Shown here: positions 22,102 to 34,100 of the stretch, piece after piece
Numbering within the stretch: position 1 is the stretch's first letter
Layout of the letters: the number at the start of each line of letters is the position of its first letter
NCBI GenBank assembly: GCA_032719365.1
Contig: CM064866.1
Location: 76,612,916-76,676,915, forward strand
Source of the DNA: Prinsepia uniflora
Taxonomy: Eukaryota; Streptophyta; Magnoliopsida; Rosales; Rosaceae
DNA length: 64,000 nt
Direction of reading: 5' to 3'
The notes under the pieces: generated by a model
The model's database searches: none
What the model was told of the DNA's origin: nothing
What the model saw: the letters and a program-made list of their open reading frames with translations, nothing else
Program-made: the position numbers and the translations under genes

Positions 22102-23542
22102 CTTCACCTTTCCTAAAGCTAAAATTCCTGTTTCCTTACTCGGAAAGTGGAAGAAACCAATCAGAAAAAAACCCCCCCAAACTTCCAAATCACTCAGGGT
22201 TCAGCTAAGTTTGACTCGAAATTTCCATTTATGGACGCAAACGCACACACCAATAAACAAACAAAAGTCAACAAAACGACTGGGATTTAAATTTTCTTCC
22301 GTTTTCTCAGCAACCAAGTGACCAACCTAAAATCCGAAATCTGATCCAAACACAAGTCGCTCTCTGCTTTATCCCATGTGCGATGTGTGGAATCGAATCG
22401 GACGAGAGAAAAGGGAGAAAAGGTTAAGAAAAGCGGGAGCGCGTAAAGTGAAAAATAAACCTGAGAGGAGAGAATTTGACGAATCTGAGAAGTTTCGGCG
22501 AAGCGTCTGCGAATTTTCTCTCTCGCCAGCTTCTTTGAAACAATTAAGGAGGGTTATCTTGTCCCAGTGCTGGGGTTACAGTAACTCAGAGGCCTTTTTT
22601 CATTTCTTTCTTTAATTTTCTCTCTCTTTTCTTTTGATCCAAACAGTAGCGAATCTCTTCCTGCTCCTTGTCGGTGGCTGAGATCTATCAGAGCCGATCG
22701 GGGCCGTCCGATGGGTTGAAGTTTGCGAATCTTTTGAATTTTTTAAGGATTGGCCACGTGACTTTTTGGGCCGGATTTCGTGTGCTTGCACGAGTCAGCA
22801 GGAAATGTGCGTTATGAGGATTTAGCCGTCGGATTTCATCACAATTGAAAAATGAGGGATGAAGAAAGTCAACAATCAACATGTTTAGGAATCGTAGTTC
22901 ATTTTTACTTCCTCCCGTTCCGAGCCGATACGATTTAGGGTTAGACAACAAATAATTATTCAGAATATTGATTTCTTAATCGGACACATATTTTGACCCC
23001 AAAAAATACCGGTGACACATACATTAAAGTAAATAATTTTGATTGCCCAAAAAAAAAAGTAAATAGTTTTGAATTGATTGATTTATTTATATATATATAA
23101 TATAATTTTTACATAATAAAATTTAACGATTAGATTATCACAATTTGAAGTGACCCAAAAAAAGAAACGACTTTGAATTTGATCACAAATATTATCCAGT
23201 TATTAGTACTAATAACTTGCAGCTCAAGGGATAAGAATTTGGTCCGGAACCTGACTTTTATCCGAGCAAAAAGAAAAACGGCAAATATAAGCAAAGATAA
23301 TATAAAAAGATTATGCAGACAGAATAATGCAAACACAATTCCATTTCAATCAATGGTCTGATTAAAAAAAAAAAAAAATAGGCAGTATATAGCTAGAAGC
23401 ATGATTTTGACAACCAAAACCTCCAGATACTAAAATGGAAGCTCAGTTTAGCTGAGATCGTCTACTTCATATTTCTCTATAGGAAGACCAGGACCACAAG
23501 TAGATCCCCACAACCACAGAATACAGAAAGGGAAGCCAGTGG
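22102..23542. other. Promoter/5' leader of CBP60 and 3' flank of RRP17
   Basis: The sequence 22102-22620 lies upstream of the CBP60 start and should hold its leader and promoter. A pyrimidine/purine-rich stretch (TTTCTCTCTCTTTTC) is at about 22615-22635. The sequence 23370-23542 is the likely 3' UTR of the RRP17 gene. Between them the DNA is AT-rich without coding signal. Confidence 0.4.
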
Positions 23543-26043
23543 CTAGCGCTTCTTCTTGACCGGTTTAATTCCCTTCCTTTTATCTCGTTTACGTTGCTGT
23601 TTCGGCCGTGATCTGCGTCGTGCAACTTTTTTGAAAGGCTTCTTGCTCACAGGGACATTGTGCTTTTTAGAAGCTCCATCTGATTGTGGTCGTACGGCTG
23701 CCTCTGTATTTTCGTCTGGATCACTTTCCTCTTCACGAGAGATCTCGCTTGTTGTCACAGTGACTTTGATCTCACCATTGTCATAAGTCGTTGTACCTTC
23801 ACACAAAAACAAAGGGTTAACCCAAATCCTGATTAAGCATCAGCAGAAGCATTTCACTATAAGAAGTCATAAGTTCATATGTCACATTATTATAATTTCT
23901 ACCTTTACACTTGTTTAAGCAAAAATTATTCAAAAGGCTTTAAATGAATCAGCAAGAAACTCGTCCTTAAAAAGTTTAAGCCCTTTTTATTAGTATTTGT
24001 TCTTTAGAAAAGTTGGCATATTTCACAACCTATTATGAAAAGATAGTTGTATACAAAGCATACATAACCAAATCTAGCTGTATTTTATATGGACTTTGTG
24101 ATCGGTCACAATTATGTGATTAAATTGCGATCAAATTCAGGGATCTTATACATCATTAGGGCCCATATAAACTTTGTCGCTGTCCTTGATACGGTTTATC
24201 AGTCAGCCACACTGTTCTAGACAAAAAATTTAGCTACTTTGCCAGGAGAACTTAACAGGTATAGACCCCCATAAGAGTAGCTTAAATACATGTTCGTATC
24301 CAGTGTGAAAATGTTTTGAGGAAATACCAGAAACTCGTACAGCTGGCTCACTATCTTCATCATCCACGTCGTCCTCATCAATCTCATCAGCTTCCATCTC
24401 ATCAGTGGCAGGGGGAACCCCACCATTGAGAGCCAGTTCTTTTTCTAGTCTCTTCTGCAACAAAAGATACCAACTGTAAGACAATGAAAACTTAGAATTG
24501 ATTTTCAATTAAGTTAACAAACAGTTATCAGAAGCAAAAAGAAGAATCTAAAAAAGGATGGACAGATGTATGAACACCGATGCACCCTCTCCTCCCTCTT
24601 CCTCACCATCCACCCTTCAAGGAAAGATAATATCCTTGAGCCTCAAGAATTCAAAAATGATTCGTTCAAACTAATTTAAGTGGCCAGATTGAACCTAAGG
24701 TCTCATACCTCTTGCATAAGATGAAAAGGTGTAATATGGCTTGACAACCTGAGACAACATGCTCAGAAGCCTTACCCGATGGCCAATATCATCCATGTGC
24801 AATATGGACTTCTCTTCTGATCTCCATGTTGGTAAATGTTCGGGTCACAAGCACAATTTTGATGATTTTAAATACCAAAATGCACAAAAAAAAATTGGCA
24901 GAGAAAAATGGAGCTGGTAAAATCCCTAGCCAAATCCCCCTGCAATTATTACTATCCTACCAGAAGTTCAGTCTTCCCTAATAACACACATATCTTACAG
25001 ACATAATACCTGAATAATCAATTAAGCATGAAAGCACATCTAACCAAAATTTGACATGATAATGGCATTATTACAGACAGCTCGATGATGATATTCATAC
25101 TTTCAAGCTTCCTGGCTCGTCAGAGAATCAGATTGGCAAACAGAAACTGCTATTTCAAATAGAAAACAGTAGTTGGCCTACATCCTAACTGCCTAATCTT
25201 ATGTTAACAGAAATTGCAGTCAACCGAAGAATTTATCATGGTATCATAGAATAAGTCTTGAGTTTGAATCCTGTTATTACAACCTCCAAATTTATAACAA
25301 ATTCACAGGTTGACCTTTCAACTTTAGAAGCTTTAGAATGTAATATAATAGTTAGCCCACATCTTAACAACTTGAATATTCTATAACTAACATAATCATC
25401 GCTTAATGTTAACAAAATTTGTCTTGTAAGTTGATTTAATCATCAACTAGTCCTCAAATAAGTTCTTTTATTTTGAATTATTATCACAAAAGCTTGTTCT
25501 CTGTGCTTATTCAATCTAATTCCTCTTGCAAGAACAGAAACTTGGCAACATTGAGATTAAATCAATCAATCGATCAATCAACTATAATACAAAGAGCAGC
25601 AAAACACAGCTACATGATTATACCCAAAAAATAGCATACAAAAAGCCCATGCAAGGATAAAATAATAATAATAAACATCTAACCTTTTTCCGCAGCTCAA
25701 GACGCTTACGCCGCAGCGCCTCCCATTGCTGCTTCTCGGCTTCCTTTCTCCTTTTCTTCTTCCTCTTATGAAACCCAGACACAAAGTCGCTTCACAAACC
25801 AACACCTCCAAGTTAAAACATAAACACCAATAAACCCAAATATGGAAAAGACACAATTCAAAAAAAAAAAAAAAAAGCAAAAGAAATCAATTCAGGGTTT
25901 AGTAAGCTTGTGATGGAGTCTTACCTAAGATCTTTTTCGCTGAACGTGACAGCGAGAGCCTTGTTTTTAAGAGCCCTCTTCTTTATGTAACGGCCTCGTG
26001 TATTTGGCGCCTGAATCGCCCCCTCTTCGAGCTTGGCCACCAT
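23543..26043 (-). CDS. RRP17: Ribosomal RNA-processing protein 17 / NOL12-like nucleolar protein (4 exons, 201 aa)
   Basis: RRP17/NOL12 proteins act in the nucleolus in 5' end processing of pre-rRNA for the large subunit; the yeast protein is described as an exonuclease. Exons on the minus strand: 26043-25925, 25789-25684, 24454-24328, 23796-23543, all GT-AG; the sum of 606 nt is in frame. The protein opens with MVAKLEEGAIQ, then RGRYIKKRALKNKALAVTFSEKDLRDFVSGFHKRKKKRRKEA (about 15-57), the family's defining block. A basic coiled stretch to about residue 85 follows, then an acidic run (DEMEADEIDEDDVDDEDSE, about 95-113) and a highly basic tail (RRRSRPKQQRKRDKRKGIKPVKKKR) fitting nucleolar and RNA binding. 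Length matches the ~200 aa of the family. The 1.23 kb second intron is long for so small a gene. It lies head-to-tail with CBP60 on the same strand. Confidence 0.93.
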
Positions 26044-27090
26044 TGCTATGGCTTCGGAGCTGCGTTAAAATTCGTAACGCCGAATTGATGTGCGTGGTTT
26101 AATAGGCCGGTCATCTGCTTTCAACAGTATATCGAATTGGTTTGAGTAGGGGATTCGGTCCAACCCAGATTACGACAGTTCATTGGACTCGGCCCAATAC
26201 TCATATTAGAATTTGGACATGGGCCGAATTTCCAAAAAGAGATGACTAACTTCTTTTTTATGTAAATAAGTTTTTTTTTATATTCACTTTTTACAAAAAT
26301 CAAAATGGAGACCTCCCAAAAAAATTGTGAAAGATAAATAGTATTATACTACTCTATCGTAGTAATAATGACAATAGTCTTCAGTTAAAAAAAAACGTAT
26401 ACATGTTAATATCTAATTTGTTCTATAGATAGTTAAGACTTTATATTATCCATAGGTAATTAAAATATTATTATTAGACTGTCATGAGTACATACATTTT
26501 AAATAATATAACGACAATTGTCAATTTTTATGTTGTTTTTTGGGCAATTATTCTAGAAGGTATATTTTTGTACAACTATAAGTAGGTGTTGAATTCAACA
26601 TAATTATATGCTAAACATTATAATCCTCACATAAAATATATTAGAAAATAAATACAATATAATAAATGATTCTACTATAATAGCATTGAATATTTTTGTT
26701 ATAAAACTGCATAGTTGCTAAATTGTACATGTGGTATTATGGCAAATGAGGAACAATATTTGTTGACTCTAACTATGAAAGTTTAACAAGCTGATATCAT
26801 CAACCTCTTGTGAATGACCAAATTCCACAAAAATTACCCTTAATCCTATACCAATATGTATGAAGAACCCTAGTACTAGGAGAGGGCCCAATGCATGACT
26901 GAGGTGGGCCTGAGCCCATCTGAAAATTTCAAACAATCTTATCTAATGTAGTCCATCTAGCCGACCTCATTTATTATACTACCTACGTAATAAATAGTCC
27001 ATATATATCACATATTAGCCACACACTCCCAAGTCCAAATAAAACAAAACAAATTCAAACGGAAGAAAACAAATAAGAGATGTTGATGTA
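26044..27090. other. Promoter of RRP17 and AT-rich intergenic DNA
   Basis: The RRP17 promoter should lie in the first few hundred bases. The rest is AT-rich with no coding signal, RNA gene or clear transposon end that I can identify. Confidence 0.35.
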
Positions 27091-27660
27091 GCATGGATAA
27101 AAATATCGGTATATTTCGGCAGTAATTTGAATCGGTGGCATATAAGAAGGGGGGAAAGATATTGACCGAAATTTTGATATTTTTTCTTGTTTTGAGTCCA
27201 CATATCCTTTTATGGGATCAAAACGATGAAGATACACTATTAATTGGTGAAAATCAGATATAAAACAAAGGAGATTGAGTCGGGTCATGTCATCGGGTCG
27301 GAAAATCCGAGTTACAGACCCGGCTGGAGGTAGAAGATGACTATTAGTTTTTATACTTATATATTTGACGTTGGTTAAACTACAAAAACTCTAGTTAGCA
27401 GAGTTGACTTTGAGTTTTGTTTCTCATTGTGGGGTCTTAGGTTCGACCCCCTTGTCTACAATTGCTATTTCTCTATTTTTTTAAGTTTTATTAAAAAAAT
27501 CTATCTTTTTCTCGATTTTTTTAAGTTTTATTATAAATTTCTAACTTTTATACTAAATTTTCATTATTTTTGTTGACCATAAATGATATCGATATTTAGA
27601 ACGAGATATCCATAAATTTAGTTAACGATATATCCGTTGATATCAATATTTCAATCCTTA
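27091..27660. mobile_element. Short non-autonomous relative of the ATATCGATATCG-type element
   Basis: The left end GGATAAAAATATCGG and the right end CGGTTGATATC-like bases (…ATCCGTTGATATCAATATTTCAATCC) are imperfect inverted repeats. In reverse complement the right 90 bp follows the left end of the 9757-12858 element motif by motif: the ATATCGATATCG run, the ACGGATATATCG run, the GGATATCTCG run and TTTAYGGTCAAC. The element is about 570 bp with no ORF. A clean 9-bp duplication was not found, so the exact edges are approximate. The interior also contains GGTTCGACCCC, resembling a tRNA B box. Confidence 0.55.
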
Positions 27661-28434
27661 GTTCTTAGGTAAGTTGGTTGGTATCATTTGATTAAAACAC
27701 TCCTTCATCTAAATCATCCTATTTAATTGGATTAGTAAGTGTGTTATTATGTATTTGTTTTTTATTTGGCTTCTATAGAGATGATGGTGGGGTTGGTTAT
27801 AATGTAGGAAGGGCTCTCTTAACTTTTGTAGCTACACTAGCAGTTGTCTACCGCTATAAAAATTATTAAATTACCTAGGCTTTTAAACCATGAGAATGAC
27901 TAATTTCTTGGAGGTGGTACGATTTTCAACACAAAAAGTACATTTGTTAAATCGACATACATTTAATAATAGATGAATTTAATGTCGTGAATATTTGTAT
28001 AGTATGCCGTTTGAAAGTAAAGTTCATTAAATCCTCCCTAATTTGTATATTTTTTTATACATGTTCGTACCTAAACTGGTCGGCCTGGTCAAAATCCCGA
28101 ACCAATCTGACCTGCTCCTGCTCCACCAGTCCCAGGCAAGTCTCAGATTACGCTAACAAAGCCAAGAACGACATAGGAAGACCGAACCTGGTCGGCAAGG
28201 CTTACTGACAAGTCATAAATGCTATCCGGGACCACCACAGGACACTTGTCAAACTCCTAGAGGCAGCAGCATTTATCCCACATTGACAAACACCAACAAA
28301 CACATTCAATGCTACTATAAATACAAGGGCATCCCCCTCCAAAAGGTAATGACAATCTTGCCCTCATGCTGTCTAAATTACAACAGTACCCTTCTACCTA
28401 ACTGACTTAGGCATCGGAGACTGTTCGGCCGGCA

Positions 28435-28794
28435 TCACACCGGTGTCCCTTTGCATTTACCCTCTTCCTGTGCAGGCCACAATATTTCGAGGGGAATGCC
28501 TTCAAAAACATCGGTCTGCCCCACCGAATCTACATCCACGATCAACCGTTCGGCCTCACCAATGGCCGAAACAGCCTCGTCTGGAATCTGGGCAAAAGCT
28601 TTTTCAAGCTCCTCCTCCAGATCCTTATCTTCCTCGGCCTGCGACCTCAGATTCACCTCTGGCCGAGATGTCCCTGAAGTTGAAGCCGACCCACTCGTCC
28701 TCAACCGTGTGTCAGAAGCGGCCGAAGCCGTTGAATCATCCTCGAAGGCATTTCCAGACCGGGCGTCCGTGCCTTGAGAATCTTCAGACACCAT
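28435..28794 (-). pseudogene. Antisense ORF fragment inside the LTR element
   Basis: The minus-strand frame starts MVSEDSQGTDARSG at 28794. It is serine- and acid-rich, with a leucine/glutamate segment (EEDKDLEEELEKAFAQIPDEA), and runs into the left LTR at about 28494 where the deletion joins it. A TATA-like sequence (AGTATAAAAGG on the minus strand, near 29111-29121) and a leader with repeated GGCGATTTCC lie upstream. This resembles the antisense extra genes known near the 3' end of some large plant Ty3/gypsy lineages. I recognise no domain, and the C-terminal part is lost. Confidence 0.4.
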
Positions 28795-29270
28795 CTACAA
28801 ATATATAAAAAACCTTCCTAAGAATGGGAAACAACGCGACTCTCCTTACTGGCCGACCTATCGGATCTAGAAACCACGGGACAAACATGCATATGTGTTC
28901 ATCCCATGTTCTTGCAAAAGACAAACTTTGAATCCAAAATCACAAGGTCAAAGGTTTACGTACCGTGTTTTGCTTGGAAGTCGCCGTGAGCACCGCCGTG
29001 ACTCTTGTTCGGAAATCGCCTTGCCTCGCCGGAAATCGCCTTTGTAATTCTCTAACGCACACTCAAATTCACTTGGACGCACAAAGTAAAAAGTGAACTT
29101 GGCTCCACTCCTTTTATACTAGCCAATTCTAACCATGGTTAAAAAACTAGCCGTTATTACCATGGTCGGCCAGCCCAACCGTCACCTCGACCTCGATAAG
29201 CGGAAGGGTCACCTCGATTTGCACGCGCATTTAAACCGCACTACAGGGTGGTGTAAGGTCCTACGCCAGC

Positions 29271-30110
29271 TGACCGACCAAGGTGACATCCTTCACCTTG
29301 GCACCAAGTGACATGTGATCGGCCTTCAGGGTACCCCCTAGGCCGATCGGTCCCCTCATCGTGCAGGGTCCTGCGCCAGCTGACCGACCAAGGTGACATC
29401 CTTCACCTTGCCAAGTGACATGTGATCGGCCTTCAGGGTACCCCCTAGGCCGATCGGTCACCTCATCGTGCAAGGTCCTGCGCCAGCTGACCGACCAAGG
29501 TGACATCCTTCACCTTGGCACCAAGTGACATGTGATCGGCCTTCAGGGTGCCCCCTAGGCCGATCGGTCACCTCATCGTGCAAGGTCCTGCGCAAGCTGA
29601 CCGACCAAGGTGACATCCTTCACCCTGGCACCAAGTGACATGTGATCGGCCTTCAGGGTACCCCCTAGGCCGATCGGTCACCTCATCGTGCAAGGTCATG
29701 CGCCAGCTGACCGACCAAGGTGACATCCTTCACCTTGGCACCAAGTGACATATGATCGGCCTTCAGGGTACCCCCTAGGCCGATCGGTCACCTCGTCGTG
29801 CAAGGTCCTGCGCCAGCTGACCGACCAAGGTGACATCCTTCCCCTTGGCACCAAGTGACATGTGATCGGCCTTCAGGGTACCCCCTAGGCCGATCGGTCA
29901 CCTCATCGTGCAAGGTCCTGCGCAAGCTGACCGACCAAGGTGACACCCTTCACCTTGGCACCAAGTGACATGTGATCGGCCTTCAGGGTACCCCTAGGCC
30001 GATCGGTCGCCTCATCGTGCAATGTCCTGCGCAGGCTGTCGATCAAGGTGGTCGGCCTGCAGGGCACCCCTAGGCCGATCGGCCACCCGCGTACACCCGT
30101 CCAACGCCAG
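29271..30110. repeat. 110-bp minisatellite, about 8 units, with paired hairpins
   Basis: The unit starts TGACCGACCAAGGTGACATC at 29271, 29381, 29488, 29598, 29708, 29818 and 29928, with a degenerate last unit near 30037. The spacing is 110 bp, except one unit lacking GGCAC. Each unit contains two inverted repeats: AAGGTGAcatccTTCACCTT, and GATCGGCCT … AGGCCGATC enclosing GGTACC. The units are nearly identical. Confidence 0.93.
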
Positions 30111-30257
30111 TTTTAAACTCCCATCCTTCGTTTTTTCTCCTTTGTCAAGGGCTTGGGGGACTGGGGACTAGCGTACTACGCACCAGAACAGGCCGACAAG
30201 CATAATACAAGCCCTCAACCGAGGCAATCCACCTCAGTCAACGACTTGGGGGACTTC

Positions 30258-30747
30258 TGTTCGTACCTAAACTGGTCGGCCTGGTCAAAATCCCGAACCA
30301 ATCTGACCTGCTCCTGCTCCACCAGTCCCAGGCAAGTCTCAGATTACGCTAACAAAGCCAAGAACGACATAGGAAGACCGAACCTGGTCGGCAAGGCTTA
30401 CTGACAAGTCATAAATGCTATCCGGGACCACCACAGGACACCTGTCAAACTCCTAGAGGCAGCAGCATTTATCCCACATTGACAAACACCAACAAACACA
30501 TTCAATGCTACTATAAATACAAGGGCATCCCCCTCCAAAAGGTAATGACAATCTTGCCCTCATGCTGTCTAAATTACAACAGTACCCTTCTACCTAACTG
30601 ACTTAGGCATCGGAGACTGTTCGGCCGGCATCACACCGGTGTCCCTTTGCATTTACCCTCTTCCTGTGCAGGCCACAATATTTCGAGGGGGATCGCGAAG
30701 GAAGCTCAGCGAGGCAGGAGTAGGTTGATCCATTTCTTGCATCAACA
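30258..30747 (+). repeat. Right LTR (490 bp) of the young element
   Basis: Complete LTR from TGTTCGTACC to CATCAACA. It has a TATA box (CTATAAATACAAGG, about 30511-30524) matched in the left copy. Confidence 0.92.
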
Positions 30748-30752
30748 ATACA

Positions 30753-31171
30753 CAAAAAATTTATTTATAATATTAAATTTTACTAAAATTTCACATTAAA
30801 TTTAACTTACTTGTTCAAATCCTAAATTCGTTTCTACTTTGGACGATCAAACAACATACAAGTCAATCTCTTTGAACCCGCCGCCTCTTTTCTCGAACCT
30901 ATGTGGGTAACGCATGCGCTGAAATTGCTGAATGATAGTCATGAATCACGTACACACAAAAATTCAGTTTTTTTATGGTATTTTGGTAGATTACCCTTTT
31001 TTTTTTTGGTTAACATCGTCCACATCTAACCCCTTTCGCATCGTTCTCCCCCAACCAAAGTACACCACTTTATGCGCCAACTAGCGCATAGATTTCCACA
31101 TCAGACGTTCAGACCCAAAGAAAAAGCTTCAGCCTTCAACGACTCCGTGAAGACTTGAAACATAATCCAAC
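30753..31171 (+). promoter_or_regulatory. Promoter and 5' leader region of the sphingosine kinase gene
   Basis: Only about 420 bp separate the LTR element from the kinase start codon, so the young insertion sits directly upstream of this gene. CT-rich and CCAAC/CAACC stretches occur at 31020-31060. No TATA box could be assigned with confidence. Confidence 0.4.
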
Positions 31172-34100
31172 ATGGACCGACCTGACTCCGCTCCACCGCA
31201 ATCCCTGCTCTCCGACCGGGTTCTCATGAACGGCATCGTCACAACTTTGACTTTATTTTCCGATGGAGTGCTCCGGTGGTCGGAGAGAGGTCAACGGAGT
31301 TTGATCATGGAGAAGGACGTCATCGGGTTTGCAGCTGAGGGTCCGAAGATCAGGATCAAAGCATTAGTGGAACAAGAAGCTGGAATCTGCTGCATCGCAA
31401 GCGAAGGAGCGTTGGTCAGGAAGGACTTGGAGTTCAAGCCTCTCTCTGAGGACTCGCACAGAATCTGGTGCCTGAAGCTCCGCGAATATATCGATTCTCT
31501 CGGTAATTAATGTTTTGCTATATTTCTTCTTCTGTCATGTTTGGTTGATTGGAAAATGTAGGAAATGAATGAGATGAATATTTGGAAAGTTTTGACTTTG
31601 ACCTCTGGCTGCTGGACCGTTGCAAGATTTTAAAATTTTTGTTGTTTTTGTTTCATTGGCTTTAGCTTCACCTAAAAAAGCTCCTTTTGCTCTAGTTTCC
31701 ACTTAAGTTAAAGTGGCAGGCTTTATATTTTTCAGCCTAATTGTCGAAAAAACTTTGAAATTCTGGTTATTATTACTTCACGCATCTATTGTGATTACGT
31801 AGATGGTAATTTGTTATCTTTATAACAGGACGACCAAAGAGGCTGCTTATATTTGTGAATCCATTTGGTGGAAGCAAATCTGCTTTGAAGATATACGTTG
31901 ATGAAGTAAAACCTCTTTTCCAGGACGCTGATATCCAATTTACACTGCAAGGTTTGAAATTTCCCTTAAAATCTTGTACATTGGTTTTATATTTGATCCC
32001 AGTTGCTGATTTTTGGATTTTGGGTCACTTTGATGTCCTTTTTGTAATTATTTTTTTGAATCAAATTTTCAGAAACTGAATATCAACTGCATGCGAAGGA
32101 AGTTGCTAAAACACTAGACATTTCAAAGTATGATGGCATTGTGTGTGTTAGTGGGGATGGAATCTTGGTTGAGGTTGGTTGCCAATATCTGTTGCCGTGT
32201 GAATATGTTTTCATTGCAGCTTTAATAAACATGAGGAATGCCATATTGTGCAAACAACACCGTTGAGGCATTACAAATTACTTATAATGAACAACCTTTA
32301 ATTTTTCTTTTCCCTTCAATGACTTAGATTAATTGCAGTGAGAGCTACTGGTAAATTGGTAAGATTAAAGTAGCAAATCTTTCATCTTTCACTGTCAAGC
32401 TTGCTAACGAACTGAGTGGCAATGTTATTAGTAGGAAACACCAAAAAATCCCACAAAGTGACAAAGAATCTATTTTGGTGGATTTTTATGTTTATATCAT
32501 TCTAGTCAAGTACATTTGCCTTCGGGATCATGTGCATAGATTAAGCTTATCATTTTTGTCTTACGAGTGTTGCACTTTTTAGTAGGTAGTAAATGGACTT
32601 CTGGAGAGAGAGGATTGGGATGCTGCAATAAAGATGCCTCTTGGAGTTGTTCCTGCAGGTTCAAGGCTCATTATCTCTCAACTTCATTATGTGTAGAAAA
32701 ATATTTCTCTGGTACTTTATAGATCATTCATGTTGTGGAAAGTTGTGGGCGAAGAAGCGAATTGTGATAGGCTGTGTATCAGTACAAACATAGTTATTAG
32801 TTTTTTCCAAGATTAACTTCTGACAACTGACAAGAAATGTTTTTCAACTTAGGTACTGGAAACGGAATGGCAAAATCTCTTTTGGATTCTGTTGGTGAAC
32901 CTTGTAGAGCATCTAATGCTGTTCTCGCCATTATTCGAGGTTACATATGCTGTCTGTTTATCACTATATTGCGTTCAAAATATTATTTTTGCACTCTTTC
33001 TCCATCTAATATGTTCTTACTTAGTTTGATTAACAATATTTCTTCATTGTGTTTTATTTACGGTCAGGGCACAAGCGTTCACTGGATGTAGCTACCATAT
33101 GGCAAGGGAAGACCAAATTCTTCAGTGTGTTAATGCTTGCATGGGGTAAGTTAAAAGCATCACCACTGTATGGTGGATGTCATGCTTAAGTGGAATACAT
33201 TATGCTCTTTCTAACACTTTTTTTTTTTTGTACTGGCATAATTACTACATGGTTCTCTGATTCTCACCACAATTGAAAAATGTAATGCTTTTTATATGAA
33301 ATTTCATGCTTTCAGGTTTAGTGGCAGATGTTGACATTGAGTCTGAGAAGTATAGGTGGATGGGAAGTGCTCGTCTAGATTTCTATGTAAGTTTAAACCC
33401 CTCATTTGTTTTGGTCTATATAGAATAAACTTTGGCCATTCAGATGGTTGTGTGCTTATGTATCGTTACCCTGGTATATAATCTATTATTTAACTACTGC
33501 ATTGAATTTAGGTCTATAATCAAGAGTTCCAAGTATAACACCATATTTTTTCTGTTAAACTAGTTGCTGTTTAAATTTCTAGGACCTAATTGTATCTTCA
33601 AATAGGAAGCATTATAGGATGCTAAAACAGGTAATTTTAAATTGTATCGCACGTAGTGAAATCAGATTTGTATTATAGTTAGGTCTCAGTTGTGAAATAA
33701 TGTAAACTTGTGGTACCAGATTATTGTGAAGATTTCTTCCTTAAGACGTCATAATGGATTAGGGGCCCTTCTTTTCCATTATTCCTTTGTGGAAAATGCG
33801 TGCATTTGACAGTCTCATTTGTATACTTAGTGGAATCTACCATATCTTAATCAGACCAATTGCTTGGGCTCACCCTGCACTTGTATAGTCTAGAGATGCA
33901 TACTTAAATAATGCTTAATTTCATTTGATGATGGATTGTTATTGAATGGAAAACTGGTACTAATTTTTTTCTATATTTCAGGCTGTTCAACGCATTGTGC
34001 ACTTGAGGCAATATAACGGATCTATTTCCTTTGTGCCTGCACCTGGCTTTGAAGCTTATGGAGAGCCTACTAGTTACAACAACGATAGTGGATCTATTAA

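Larger units (their letters stand above)
28062..30747 (+). mobile_element. Young, internally deleted LTR element (TGTTCGTACC family)
   Basis: The element starts TGTTCGTACC at 28062 and ends CATCAACA at 30747, with the exact duplication ATACA at 28057-28061 and 30748-30752. The left LTR is present only for 433 bp (28062-28494); its last ~57 bp, the PBS and all gag/pol are missing. The right LTR is complete (30258-30747, 490 bp). Over the shared 433 bp I find one difference (ACTTGTC vs ACCTGTC), which implies a very recent insertion. The interior holds an antisense ORF start and a 110-bp minisatellite. A GACTTGGGGGACTTC stretch before the right LTR fits a polypurine tract. Confidence 0.93.

Noticed and set aside
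25240..25290. GGTATCATAGAATAAGTCTTGAG… resembling a tRNA-derived SINE piece
   Set aside because: Only a short degenerate match inside an RRP17 intron; edges cannot be defined.
27400..27470. tRNA-like B box (GGTTCGACCCC) suggesting a SINE or tRNA gene
   Set aside because: No convincing A box at the right distance, no cloverleaf and no A/T tail with target duplication.
28443..28808. Plus-strand ORFs opposite the antisense ORF in the young LTR element
   Set aside because: Low-complexity shadows of the minus-strand frame with no family resemblance.
29261..29506. ORF through the 110-bp minisatellite
   Set aside because: Open only because the repeat unit lacks stops in that frame; one unit change closes it.
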